Assembly: GCA_021107195.1 (NCBI GenBank)
Contig: JAIOTF010000438.1
Span: forward strand, 1 to 6,622
Length of the DNA stretch: 6,622 nucleotides
Source of the DNA: Anaerolineaceae bacterium
Lineage (GTDB): Bacteria; Chloroflexota; Anaerolineae; Anaerolineales; Anaerolineaceae
Reading direction: 5' to 3'
The position numbers were made by a program, and so were the translations under genes. The stretch's first letter is position 1; each line of letters begins with the position of its first letter. Shown one piece after another: positions 1 through 5,665 of the stretch. The notes beneath the pieces are model-generated. The model was not told the DNA's origin and did no database searches. It saw only the letters and a program-made list of their open reading frames with translations.

Positions 1-2
1 GC

Positions 3-1049
3 ACGGCCCTTGAAAACGCACAACTCTACGAAACAGCCAGACAGCGTGCCAAAGAAGCCGAAACCCTCCAAAAAGTGACTATGGTGCTAAACACCTCCCT
101 GAACCAGCAGGAAATTTTCGCTATAATTTTGGAGCAGTTGGAACACCTCCTTGACTATGATAGTGCGTCAATCATACTCAAAAACGATGACGGCAGCCAA
201 CTTGTGGGCGGGCGCGGGTTTGAGGATTTGAATGCCATACTCGGCATACAATTTCCCAATGATAATTCAACCCCCACCACCGTTGTCCTTGAAACCGGGG
301 AGACTTTCATTATGGAAGATGCCCCTGCCCAATACGCCGATTTTCGTAAGCCGCAGTACAGCCATATTCGCGGCTGGATGGGCGTGCCCCTCACCATTCA
401 AGACCGGGTGATCGGCCTGCTGTCCCTGGACAGCAAAAAACCGAGGCATTTCAACGATGATCATGCCCGACTGGCCGCCGCTTTCGCCAGTCAGGTGGCG
501 ATCACCATCGAAAATGCGCGCCTTTTCCAGGAAACCCAACGTCTCGCTATCACCGATCCGCTCACTGGCTGCTACAATCGCCGATTCTTCTTTGACCAAT
601 CCGCCCGCGAGAAGGCACGCTCCGATCGCTTCAGCCGTCCCATGTCGCTGATCATGCTCGACCTGGACCATTTCAAAGACATCAATGACCATTTTGGACA
701 CCGCGTGGGCGATCAGGTTTTGATCAATCTGGTGAAAACCATCCAGTTCAAGCTGCGCACCATGGACATTCTGGGACGCTATGGTGGAGAAGAATTTTCA
801 ATCCTCCTCCCCGAAACCTCCAGCGAAAAAGCGCTAACAGTTGCTAAACGAATCCGTAAAACCATCGAAAAATGCAACATGGACATTCAAGAAAACAGTA
901 TCCACATCACCGCCAGTCTGGGAGTCGTTGTCCACACCCCGACAGAAAAAATCACCATTGATGAACTCCTGGATCGAGCCGACCAAGCCATGTATATCGC
1001 CAAACGAGCCGGACGCAACCAGGTGCACCTCTGGAAAAATACCCCCTGA
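3..1049 (+). CDS. GAF-GAF-GGDEF diguanylate cyclase, 5' end missing
   Basis: The frame is open from the first bases, so the gene starts upstream and 348 codons are visible. The GTG at 75 is internal: residues 1-17 (ALENAQLYETARQRA) look like the end of an earlier GAF domain and match the end of the second one (TIENARLFQETQRLA, about 168-182). A full GAF sensor domain covers about 30-175, and a GGDEF domain about 183-345. The GGDEF domain starts with DPLTG (185-189), has the metal-site segment DLDHF (220-224) and an intact active-site GGEEF (261-265). An inhibitory-site RTMD (252-255) lies five residues before GGEEF. From the family, it should make cyclic di-GMP from two GTP in the cytosol, with product feedback through the I-site; the GAF ligand is unknown. 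No EAL domain or membrane segment is visible. The missing N-terminus may hold more GAF, PAS or receiver domains. The stop is 46 nt before the next gene. Confidence 0.93.
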   Translation, partial: TALENAQLYETARQRAKEAETLQKVTMVLNTSLNQQEIFAIILEQLEHLLDYDSASIILKNDDGSQLVGGRGFEDLNAILGIQFPNDNSTPTTVVLETGETFIMEDAPAQYADFRKPQYSHIRGWMGVPLTIQDRVIGLLSLDSKKPRHFNDDHARLAAAFASQVAITIENARLFQETQRLAITDPLTGCYNRRFFFDQSAREKARSDRFSRPMSLIMLDLDHFKDINDHFGHRVGDQVLINLVKTIQFKLRTMDILGRYGGEEFSILLPETSSEKALTVAKRIRKTIEKCNMDIQENSIHITASLGVVVHTPTEKITIDELLDRADQAMYIAKRAGRNQVHLWKNTP

Positions 1050-1082
1050 CCCTCTTCCTTTTCGCAATCTGCATTAATCGCT

Positions 1083-1088
1083 TAAAAT
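1083..1088 (+). promoter_or_regulatory. Putative -10 box of a leaderless promoter for the AOR gene
   Basis: TAAAAT lies 7 nt upstream of the ATG at 1096, which would place transcription initiation on or next to the start codon. No purine-rich Shine-Dalgarno sequence occurs in the 15 nt before the ATG, and no good -35 hexamer is seen. The arrangement matches the -10-only leaderless promoter type known in several bacterial phyla. The call rests on position and sequence only. Confidence 0.45.
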
Positions 1089-1095
1089 AAACCCT

Positions 1096-3057
1096 ATGAT
1101 CCCCTCAGCAACCGGAAAAATACTGTGGGTCGATCTCTCGACCGCTTCCTTTACAGAAGAAATCATCCCGGACCAGGTATACCGGCAGGTGCTATCCGGC
1201 ATCGGGCTGGCCGCCTGGCTGCTCTATCGCAGCATCCCGCCTGCCGCCGACCCGCTTGGAGCGGAGAATGTCCTGGGCTTTGTCAGCGGCTTGTTGACCG
1301 GCACCAAGAGCACCTTCAGCGGACGCTGGATGGCGGTCGGAAAATCACCGCTGACCGGCACCTGGGGCGAAGCCAACTGCGGCGGCACTTTGGCCGAAGC
1401 CATCAAACGCTGCGGCTACGACGGCATCTTCTTCAAGGGCATCAGCCCTCACCCCATTGCCCTCAAGGTCACGCCTGCAGGACCGCAGTTGCTGGACGCC
1501 AGCGCACTGTGGAGACTGGACACCCTGCAAACCGAAGCTGCTCTGCAAGAGCTGGGCGGATCCGGCAGCCAGGCGGCCTGCATTGGCCCTGCTGCTGAAA
1601 AACGATCCCTGATCGCCGGGATCAACAACGACGGTGGACGTATGGCAGCCCGCTCCGGGCTGGGAGCGGTGATGGGCGCCAAACGCCTGAAAGGCATCGT
1701 ACTCAATGGGAATACCCAGGTACATGCTATCGATCCAACAGAAACGCAGCGGTTGACCCAATCCGTGCGGCGCTGGGTGGAATTCCCCGATCTCCTCCCC
1801 TCGGGCGCCCTGTTCAAACTGGGCGGCAGCCTGATGCGCCTGCTGCCCTTCCAGCCAGCGATGGATGGCCTGCTTTATAAAATGATCCTCAAAAAATGGG
1901 GCACCTCCGGGATGAACCAATTCGGTCTCGAAACTGGCGATGCGCCGGTGCAGAACTGGCGCGGCAGCCGGGCCGATTTCAATCTGCGGCAATCGGCGCC
2001 GCTCAACCCCGACCATATCCGCCGCCAGGAAAACAGCAAATACCATTGCGCCGGCTGTGAACTGGGCTGCGGCGGAATCATACCCGGCAAGACCGGTCAA
2101 CCCCATGCTCACAAACCCGAATTTGAAACCGTCATCGGCTGGAGCAGCCTGCTGATGAACAATGACCTGGAGCTTGTCTACACCATCCAGGACCGTCTCA
2201 ACCGGGCTGGCGTGGATTCCATCTCCGCTGCCGGCACAGTCGCCTTCGCCTTCGAATGCTTCGAAAACGGCTCGCTTACCCTGAAGGACACAGGCGGATT
2301 GGCCCTGCGCTGGGGCAACCCGGATGCCATCCTGGGGCTGGTAGAAAAAATGATCGCCCGCGAAGGCATCGGTGACCTGCTGGCCGACGGCAGCCGTAAA
2401 GCCGCCGAACGCATCGGCCGCGGCAGCCAGGCCTTTGCCATGCACGCCGCCGGGCAGGAACTGCCCATGCACGACGGCCGCAACGATCCCGGTTTCGCCC
2501 TGCACGCCGCCGTCGAAGCCGCCCCCGGCCGCCACACCAGCGGCTCACAGCTCTATTACGAGCTCTACCAGCTCTGGCGCCAGATCCCCGGCCTGCCCCG
2601 ACCGCGCCGCCTGTACAGCAAAGCCAGTAAATACAAACACCCCAAAGACAAAGCCTGCGCCGCGGCGGCCAGCAGCAGTTTTGTGCAGGTCTTGAATGGG
2701 GCCGGGCTGTGCTTGTTTGGCGCATTTCTCGGCGTACACCGCCTGCCGGTCTTTGCCTGGCTGAATGCGGCCACCGGATGGCAGCTCTCCCCGCAGGACT
2801 ACCTGCACATCGGCCGCCGCATCCTGACCATCAAACAAGCCTTCAACGCCCGCCAGGGTGTGCCGCTGCAGCATACCATTCCTCCCCGGGCGCTCGGCCT
2901 GCCGCCCCAAAAGCGCGGCGCCAACCGAGGCCGCAGCATCGATCTTGAGCCTCAAGTACGCGCCTACTGGGAATGCCTGGGCTGGGACGCAAGAAGCGGC
3001 CAGCCCACATCCCAAACCTGGCAAAAACTGGGCCTCGATATCCTCCTCCCGGACTGA
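1096..3057 (+). CDS. Aldehyde:ferredoxin oxidoreductase family protein (tungsten/molybdenum enzyme)
   Basis: This 653-aa protein has the usual AOR length and order. The AOR N-terminal domain (about 4-205) opens with GKILWVDLS and contains the cofactor-region segment TWGEANCGG (89-97). The C-terminal region carries CAGCELGC, that is C318-x2-C321-x3-C325, and a fourth Cys at C539 in GLC; together these fit the four ligands of the [4Fe-4S] cluster next to a bis-pterin W or Mo. A pterin-motif Asp sits at D374 (VDSIS). From the family, the cytosolic enzyme oxidises aldehydes to acids with ferredoxin as acceptor, or runs in reverse; the substrate cannot be read from the sequence and the family also holds enzymes with other substrates. 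The second DxxGLC motif has Asn in place of Asp (N534-GAGLC). No ferredoxin, MoaD/ThiS or cofactor gene is adjacent. ATG 1096 is chosen because family homology starts at once. It has no ribosome binding site, so translation is probably leaderless. Confidence 0.93.
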   Translation: MIPSATGKILWVDLSTASFTEEIIPDQVYRQVLSGIGLAAWLLYRSIPPAADPLGAENVLGFVSGLLTGTKSTFSGRWMAVGKSPLTGTWGEANCGGTLAEAIKRCGYDGIFFKGISPHPIALKVTPAGPQLLDASALWRLDTLQTEAALQELGGSGSQAACIGPAAEKRSLIAGINNDGGRMAARSGLGAVMGAKRLKGIVLNGNTQVHAIDPTETQRLTQSVRRWVEFPDLLPSGALFKLGGSLMRLLPFQPAMDGLLYKMILKKWGTSGMNQFGLETGDAPVQNWRGSRADFNLRQSAPLNPDHIRRQENSKYHCAGCELGCGGIIPGKTGQPHAHKPEFETVIGWSSLLMNNDLELVYTIQDRLNRAGVDSISAAGTVAFAFECFENGSLTLKDTGGLALRWGNPDAILGLVEKMIAREGIGDLLADGSRKAAERIGRGSQAFAMHAAGQELPMHDGRNDPGFALHAAVEAAPGRHTSGSQLYYELYQLWRQIPGLPRPRRLYSKASKYKHPKDKACAAAASSSFVQVLNGAGLCLFGAFLGVHRLPVFAWLNAATGWQLSPQDYLHIGRRILTIKQAFNARQGVPLQHTIPPRALGLPPQKRGANRGRSIDLEPQVRAYWECLGWDARSGQPTSQTWQKLGLDILLPD

Positions 3058-3257
3058 CTGTATCCTCCCGGGAACTTTCCCCCCTTTTCTGTCGTTCTAT
3101 TTACAGATCACATCATCATCGTGCACGCTGAATGCTGGTGCGGCAGCCTTATCACGGACGATTTCATCCTGTCCTTAAGGCCAACCCGGAACTAGTCCAC
3201 CTGATGGATTTTTCTGTAGTTTTCACAGTTGCATGTGCATCCGCAGCAGAATCCTTG
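3058..3257. other. Intergenic stretch after the AOR gene, no gene seen
   Basis: About 200 bp without a convincing ORF. A 66-codon frame starting at 3132 has no Shine-Dalgarno sequence and runs through the TATAAT box at 3258, so it is not called. No strong stem followed by a T run was found after the AOR stop codon, so how that transcript ends is not visible. Confidence 0.5.
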
Positions 3258-3263
3258 TATAAT
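3258..3263 (+). promoter_or_regulatory. Putative -10 box (TATAAT) of the miniprotein unit
   Basis: An exact TATAAT. At 17-bp spacing the -35 position reads GTGCAT, a poor match, and TTGCAT at 3229 is too far away (23 bp). If used, transcription would start near 3270 and give a leader of roughly 205 nt before the small ORF at 3478. Activity may need an activator because of the weak -35. Confidence 0.45.
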
Positions 3264-3299
3264 CAAAATACGATGATGAAAGAAGATCACACTGCAACA

Positions 3300-3461
3300 G
3301 GGGGCGACTTAACGATGAGGTCGCTCGACTAAATCGCTACGCGACCCCCCGAACATAACTGACGTATTAATAAGTAGAGAAGCCTGCCCCTGGTGCATGC
3401 CTGCACGCCGCTTGCGCACCAGAATGGGGTTATTCTTTAGTGATTTGATGAAGTGCATCAC
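3300..3461 (+). promoter_or_regulatory. Structured leader upstream of the 28-aa ORF, family unknown
   Basis: Several stems lie between the TATAAT box and the ribosome binding site. GTCGC at 3320-3324 can pair either with GCGAC at 3304-3308 or with GCGAC at 3341-3345 (extended to GGTCGC/GCGACC, 3319-3324 with 3341-3346). GGGGG at 3300-3304 can pair with CCCCC at 3346-3350. A 7-bp stem CTGGTGC/GCACCAG (3390-3396 with 3416-3422) is prolonged by CCC/GGG across an AAT bulge. A 5-bp hairpin TGATG/CATCA (3446-3450 with 3456-3460) sits just before the Shine-Dalgarno. It was not matched from memory to the fluoride, ydaO, M-box, Moco or c-di-GMP consensus elements. It could be a cis-regulatory RNA or a small RNA in its own right. 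Confidence 0.35.
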
Positions 3462-3477
3462 GTTAAGGAGGCAGATC

Positions 3478-3564
3478 ATGGCCGTTATTGTATACCTGAC
3501 CATCGCACTGGTCGCCATCATGTTCCTCGCCCTCAGCCTGGTTGGCTTGAGGTCCGAACAATGA
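3478..3564 (+). CDS. Putative 28-aa single-pass membrane miniprotein
   Basis: ATG at 3478 is preceded by AAGGAGG (3465-3471) with 6 nt spacing, the strongest ribosome binding site in the window. The product is almost entirely one hydrophobic segment (about residues 2-24, beginning MAVIVYLTIALVAI) followed by a short polar tail, GLRSEQ. This is the layout of small single-span membrane proteins such as accessory subunits (KdpF or CydX type), but no family is recognised and no transporter or oxidase gene lies beside it. It is flanked by its own TATAAT box and structured leader upstream and by a terminator-like hairpin 47 nt downstream, so it looks like a one-gene unit. It could instead be a leader peptide, a type I toxin-like peptide, or a chance ORF. 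Function unknown. Confidence 0.55.
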   Translation: MAVIVYLTIALVAIMFLALSLVGLRSEQ

Positions 3565-3611
3565 TTGGTGCAACACGATGAAAAGCGATCGTAAAACGCA
3601 CATTCTTCCCC

Positions 3612-3667
3612 TCTCCCGGTAGCAGCAGGCAGCCAACAGACCCCCAGCTACCGGGAGATTTGTGTTT
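3612..3667 (+). terminator. Rho-independent terminator-like hairpin
   Basis: A perfect 12-bp GC-rich stem (3612-3623 with 3647-3658; arms TCTCCCGGTAGC and GCTACCGGGAGA) encloses a 23-nt loop. It is followed directly by TTTGTGTTT on the + strand, and no T run follows on the - strand, so the direction is +. It would end the transcript of the 28-aa ORF. The loop is longer than usual for an intrinsic terminator. Confidence 0.65.
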
Positions 3668-3866
3668 CGGCTGCCAAACCTCTGCGCTGGAAACCTGCTA
3701 AAAATGTATCTTGCCGCTTTTGGCGACAACCCTGCAATTGCGGATTGTCCAAAGTCCAAAGAATTGCATGCAGTCAAAATGAGGAGGACTAGAAAAAATA
3801 GTTTCTTTTTCATCGTTCGTGTACTCTCACATGAATGGAATGGCTTCGCAAGAAGTGATTGTTTTT
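3668..3866. other. Gene-poor spacer with an orphan Shine-Dalgarno-like site
   Basis: About 200 bp without a supported gene. GAGGAGG at 3781-3786 and its flank looks like a ribosome binding site, but no start codon follows at a usable distance. A 35-codon frame at 3831-3938 with three Cys (C15, C18, C34) and a - strand frame with a lipoprotein-like start at 3813 both cross this stretch; neither is supported well enough to call. Confidence 0.4.
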
Positions 3867-3934
3867 CGTAGGTGCGGACATTGTCCAACGTTTTTATTGG
3901 ACGCTGTGCGCCCCTACGCAGGGAGTCATTGTTT
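3854..3934. repeat. 11-bp imperfect direct repeats flanking the long hairpin
   Basis: AGTGATTGTTT (3854-3864) and AGTCATTGTTT (3924-3934) agree at 10 of 11 positions and lie on either side of the hairpin at 3867-3918, leaving 59 bp between them. The geometry resembles a target-site duplication around a small inserted hairpin element, but the AT-rich repeats could be chance. Confidence 0.35.
3867..3918. repeat. Long imperfect inverted repeat (22-nt arms, 8-nt loop)
   Basis: The left arm 3867-3888 (begins CGTAGG, ends GTCCAA) and right arm 3897-3918 (begins TTGGAC, ends CCTACG) pair at 18 of 22 positions, plus one G-T pair, around an 8-nt loop of CG, five T and A. It ends 53 bp before the TATAAT box at 3972. 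No T run follows it in either direction, so it is not an obvious intrinsic terminator. Possible readings are a miniature hairpin transposon relic, a dispersed palindromic repeat, a structured RNA, or a protein-binding site. Confidence 0.6.
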
Positions 3935-3971
3935 GTGAGGGTTCTTTCCAACCTGCAGCGGTGTTCTTCTA

Positions 3972-3977
3972 TATAAT
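3972..3977 (+). promoter_or_regulatory. Putative -10 box (TATAAT) for the short-chain dehydrogenase
   Basis: An exact TATAAT lies 64 nt before the ATG at 4042, giving a leader of roughly 55-60 nt that contains the Shine-Dalgarno AAGGAG. No good -35 is seen at 16-18 bp spacing; TTCCAA at 3946 is 20 bp away. Confidence 0.4.
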
Positions 3978-4041
3978 ATTGGGTAGAGAAGCAATACGTT
4001 CGCATGCAAGCGATCGATTTACAATGTCAAGGAGTGAATGC

Positions 4042-4818
4042 ATGGAATTCAAAGCGCCATCCCAACTATTGGACCTGAGTGGAAAAATAGTACTGGTAAC
4101 CGGCGGCAGATCCGGCCTCGGCGCCGGAATTGCCAAACGGTTTGCACAAGCAGGCGCAGACGTTGCGGTGTGTGCACGCCACCCGGCCATTGAAACATAT
4201 CAAGCCATCCAAAATGCCGGGAAAAAATGTCTGTCAATCGGGGCAGATCTGACCAATCCCAATCAAGTGACCGCTGTCTTTGAAGAGATTGCATCCAAAT
4301 GGTCCCCGGTCGATATTCTCATCAATAATGCAGGCATCTACCCTGTGTCAGATCTACTGAACACCACCCCGGAAGAATGGTCCCGTACCCTGAATATCGA
4401 TCTCAAGTCGGTATTCTTATGCACACAGGCCGCCGCGCGGGGGATGATCGCCGCCCAAAAAGAGGGTGTTGTGATCAACATTGGCTCCATTGAAGCCCTC
4501 ACCCCGGCCAGAGGACACTGCCATTATGCCGCGGCCAAAGCCGGAGTGGTCATGTTCAGCCGGGTTGCCGCTTTGGAACTTGGCGAGCACCATATCCGCG
4601 TCAACACCGTCTCCCCCGGGCTGATCAACCGGCCCGGGCTGGAAACTGACTGGCCGGAAGGCTATCACAGCTTTGTCGAGCACGCCCCCCTGGGCCGAGT
4701 GGGCGAACCTGAAGATATTGCGGATGCCTGCCTGTTCTTGTCCAGTGACGCCGCGCGTTGGATCACCGGCGCCCACCTGGTCGTGGATGGCGGGGTGATG
4801 AGCAGTCCGGCATTCTAG
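4042..4818 (+). CDS. Short-chain dehydrogenase/reductase (classical SDR, FabG/KduD-like)
   Basis: 258 aa, the normal length of a classical SDR. The Rossmann motif TGGRSGLG is at 20-27, NNAG at 95-98, and the catalytic tetrad is N118, S149, Y162 and K166 (YAAAK). The C-terminus has the usual VVDGG. After the second beta strand the sequence is CARHP, with a basic residue where NAD-specific enzymes normally carry Asp, so NADP(H) is the likelier cofactor. It would interconvert a hydroxyl and a carbonyl group in the cytosol. The opening (LLDLSGKIVLVTGG) recalls sugar-acid dehydrogenases of the KduD/gluconate type and 3-oxoacyl-ACP reductases, but the substrate cannot be assigned. ATG 4042 is preferred over the in-frame ATG 4024 and TTG 3859 because AAGGAG (4029-4034) sits 7 nt before it and SDR homology begins soon after. 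It appears to be monocistronic. Confidence 0.93.
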   Translation: MEFKAPSQLLDLSGKIVLVTGGRSGLGAGIAKRFAQAGADVAVCARHPAIETYQAIQNAGKKCLSIGADLTNPNQVTAVFEEIASKWSPVDILINNAGIYPVSDLLNTTPEEWSRTLNIDLKSVFLCTQAAARGMIAAQKEGVVINIGSIEALTPARGHCHYAAAKAGVVMFSRVAALELGEHHIRVNTVSPGLINRPGLETDWPEGYHSFVEHAPLGRVGEPEDIADACLFLSSDAARWITGAHLVVDGGVMSSPAF

Positions 4819-4892
4819 CGTTCCCCCACAGTCAAATTCAGAAAACAGCAATTTGAATAGAATGTACCCGCGTTTCTGGAAGCTTCCCTTGC

Positions 4893-4921
4893 TTGACAAC
4901 TGTCTGAAATGTAATTACAAT
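4893..4921 (+). promoter_or_regulatory. Consensus sigma-70 promoter of the mazEF-type operon
   Basis: An exact TTGACA (4893-4898) and TACAAT (4916-4921) are separated by 17 bp. Transcription would start near 4928, giving a short leader with GAGGTG (4934-4939) 5 nt before the antitoxin ATG. This is the best promoter in the window. Confidence 0.8.
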
Positions 4922-4928
4922 GTAATTA
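4909..4928. promoter_or_regulatory. Probable antitoxin operator overlapping the -10 box
   Basis: ATGTAATTA occurs at 4909-4917 and again at 4920-4928, exactly 11 bp apart (one helical turn). The first copy forms the perfect palindrome TGTAATTACA (4910-4919). Both straddle the -10 box TACAAT. MazE-type antitoxins bind such sites through their AbrB fold and repress their own operon, so this is the likely operator; binding is inferred. Confidence 0.55.
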
Positions 4929-4944
4929 TTAGCGAGGTGTTCAG

Positions 4945-5205
4945 ATGAATATGTCTATACGTTCAAAAGTGATCCGAATCGGTAATTCGCGCGGCGTGCG
5001 AATCCCGCGCGCATTGCTGGAACAGGCAGGGTTGACAGATAAAGTCGAGATGTCAGTTGAAGACGGTAAACTGATCATCCATTCCATCCAGGAACCCCGC
5101 CAGGAGTGGGGAGCACAATTCTCTGCTATGTCTGCACACGGCGATGACCACCTGCTGGATGATCCCCTCCCCACCCAATGGGATGAGGAAGAATGGACGT
5201 GGTAG
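4945..5205 (+). CDS. mazE: MazE-type antitoxin (AbrB/SpoVT swapped-hairpin domain)
   Basis: 86 aa. Residues about 5-50 form the AbrB-like DNA-binding domain with the hallmark segment VIRIGNSRGVRIPRALLEQ (9-27). The C-terminal third is acidic and tryptophan-rich (GDD, LDD, DEEEWTW), as expected of the extended tail that wraps around and inhibits the toxin dimer. From the family it neutralises the partner endoribonuclease and, alone or with it, represses the operon. ATG 4945 has GAGGTG at 5 nt; ATG 4951 is a weaker alternative. The end overlaps the toxin gene by 13 nt, implying translational coupling. Whether this pair is called MazEF, PemIK or ChpAB is a matter of subfamily. Confidence 0.92.
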   Translation: MNMSIRSKVIRIGNSRGVRIPRALLEQAGLTDKVEMSVEDGKLIIHSIQEPRQEWGAQFSAMSAHGDDHLLDDPLPTQWDEEEWTW

Positions 5206-5522
5206 TCGGGCGCTTTGAGGTATGGCTTGTCAACCTGGACCCGACCGTTGGCAGCAAGATCAAGAAAACGCGGCCCTGTCTTATCATTTCGCCGGATGAA
5301 ATGAACCAGCATATCGCTACCGTCATCGTTGCCCCGATGACCACCAAAGGCCGGCCCTACCCTACCCGCGCAAACTGCCGCTTTGAAGACAAAGACGGGC
5401 AAATCATCCTCGATCAAATTCGGACGATCGACAAACACCGCCTGGTGAAAAAACTAGGGAAGATTGACTCCAGCACACAAAAAGAAGTGCTGGCTGTTCT
5501 GATGGAAATGTTTGCTGAATAA
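5193..5522 (+). CDS. mazF: MazF-type endoribonuclease toxin
   Basis: 109 aa, full length for MazF/PemK. Signature segments occur in order: VWLVNLDPTVGS (10-21), TRPCLIISPDE (26-36), VIVAPMTT (44-51) and DQIRTIDKHRL near residues 79-89. By alignment from memory, R27 and T50 match the catalytic Arg and Ser/Thr of E. coli MazF (R29, T52). The family cleaves mRNA at short single-stranded motifs and arrests growth when the antitoxin decays. The Glu that follows GS in E. coli and B. subtilis MazF is Lys here (K22), which may alter activity or specificity. The ATG overlaps the antitoxin end, and GAGGAAG just upstream inside the antitoxin gene serves as ribosome binding site. No downstream partner gene; the target motif cannot be predicted. 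Confidence 0.92.
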   Translation: MDVVVGRFEVWLVNLDPTVGSKIKKTRPCLIISPDEMNQHIATVIVAPMTTKGRPYPTRANCRFEDKDGQIILDQIRTIDKHRLVKKLGKIDSSTQKEVLAVLMEMFAE

Positions 5523-5665
5523 GCGATTCGTTCCGAGCGAAATCATCAGAAATAAGCGAATTCACCCTGCCCGATTGATGCTGACTTCAAAATCAGTTTC
5601 CTATACAAATAGAATTACAACCATTATTACTCAAATCTGGTCGGCTTTTCCTAAAGGACTGACTC

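Noticed and set aside
75..77. GTG 75 as the true start of the GGDEF gene
   Set aside because: The frame stays open upstream to the window edge and encodes a recognisable GAF-domain end.
1345..2535. 396-codon open frame on the - strand within the AOR gene
   Set aside because: The + strand frame encodes a full AOR with all motifs. The opposite frame has low-complexity Gly/Ala/Gln-rich content and no recognisable domain, as expected of a GC-rich shadow.
3132..3332. 66-codon + strand frame after the AOR gene
   Set aside because: No Shine-Dalgarno sequence, no recognisable domain, and it runs through the TATAAT box at 3258 and into the structured leader.
3831..3938. 35-codon + strand frame with a CGHC pair and a third Cys, resembling a small zinc-binding protein
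   Set aside because: No ribosome binding site near the ATG, and it is largely made of the long inverted repeat at 3867-3918, which explains the open frame better.
3859..4041. In-frame upstream extension of the SDR from TTG 3859 or ATG 4024
   Set aside because: The extension covers the hairpin and the TATAAT box and is unlike SDR N-termini. ATG 4042 has AAGGAG at good spacing.
4417..4899. 160-codon - strand frame across the SDR end
   Set aside because: Shadow of the SDR coding region; no domain and no ribosome binding site.
5523..5665. Terminator between the toxin and the HD gene
   Set aside because: Only short stems are visible (for example CTGA/TCAG around 5581-5596, followed by TTT), too weak to call.
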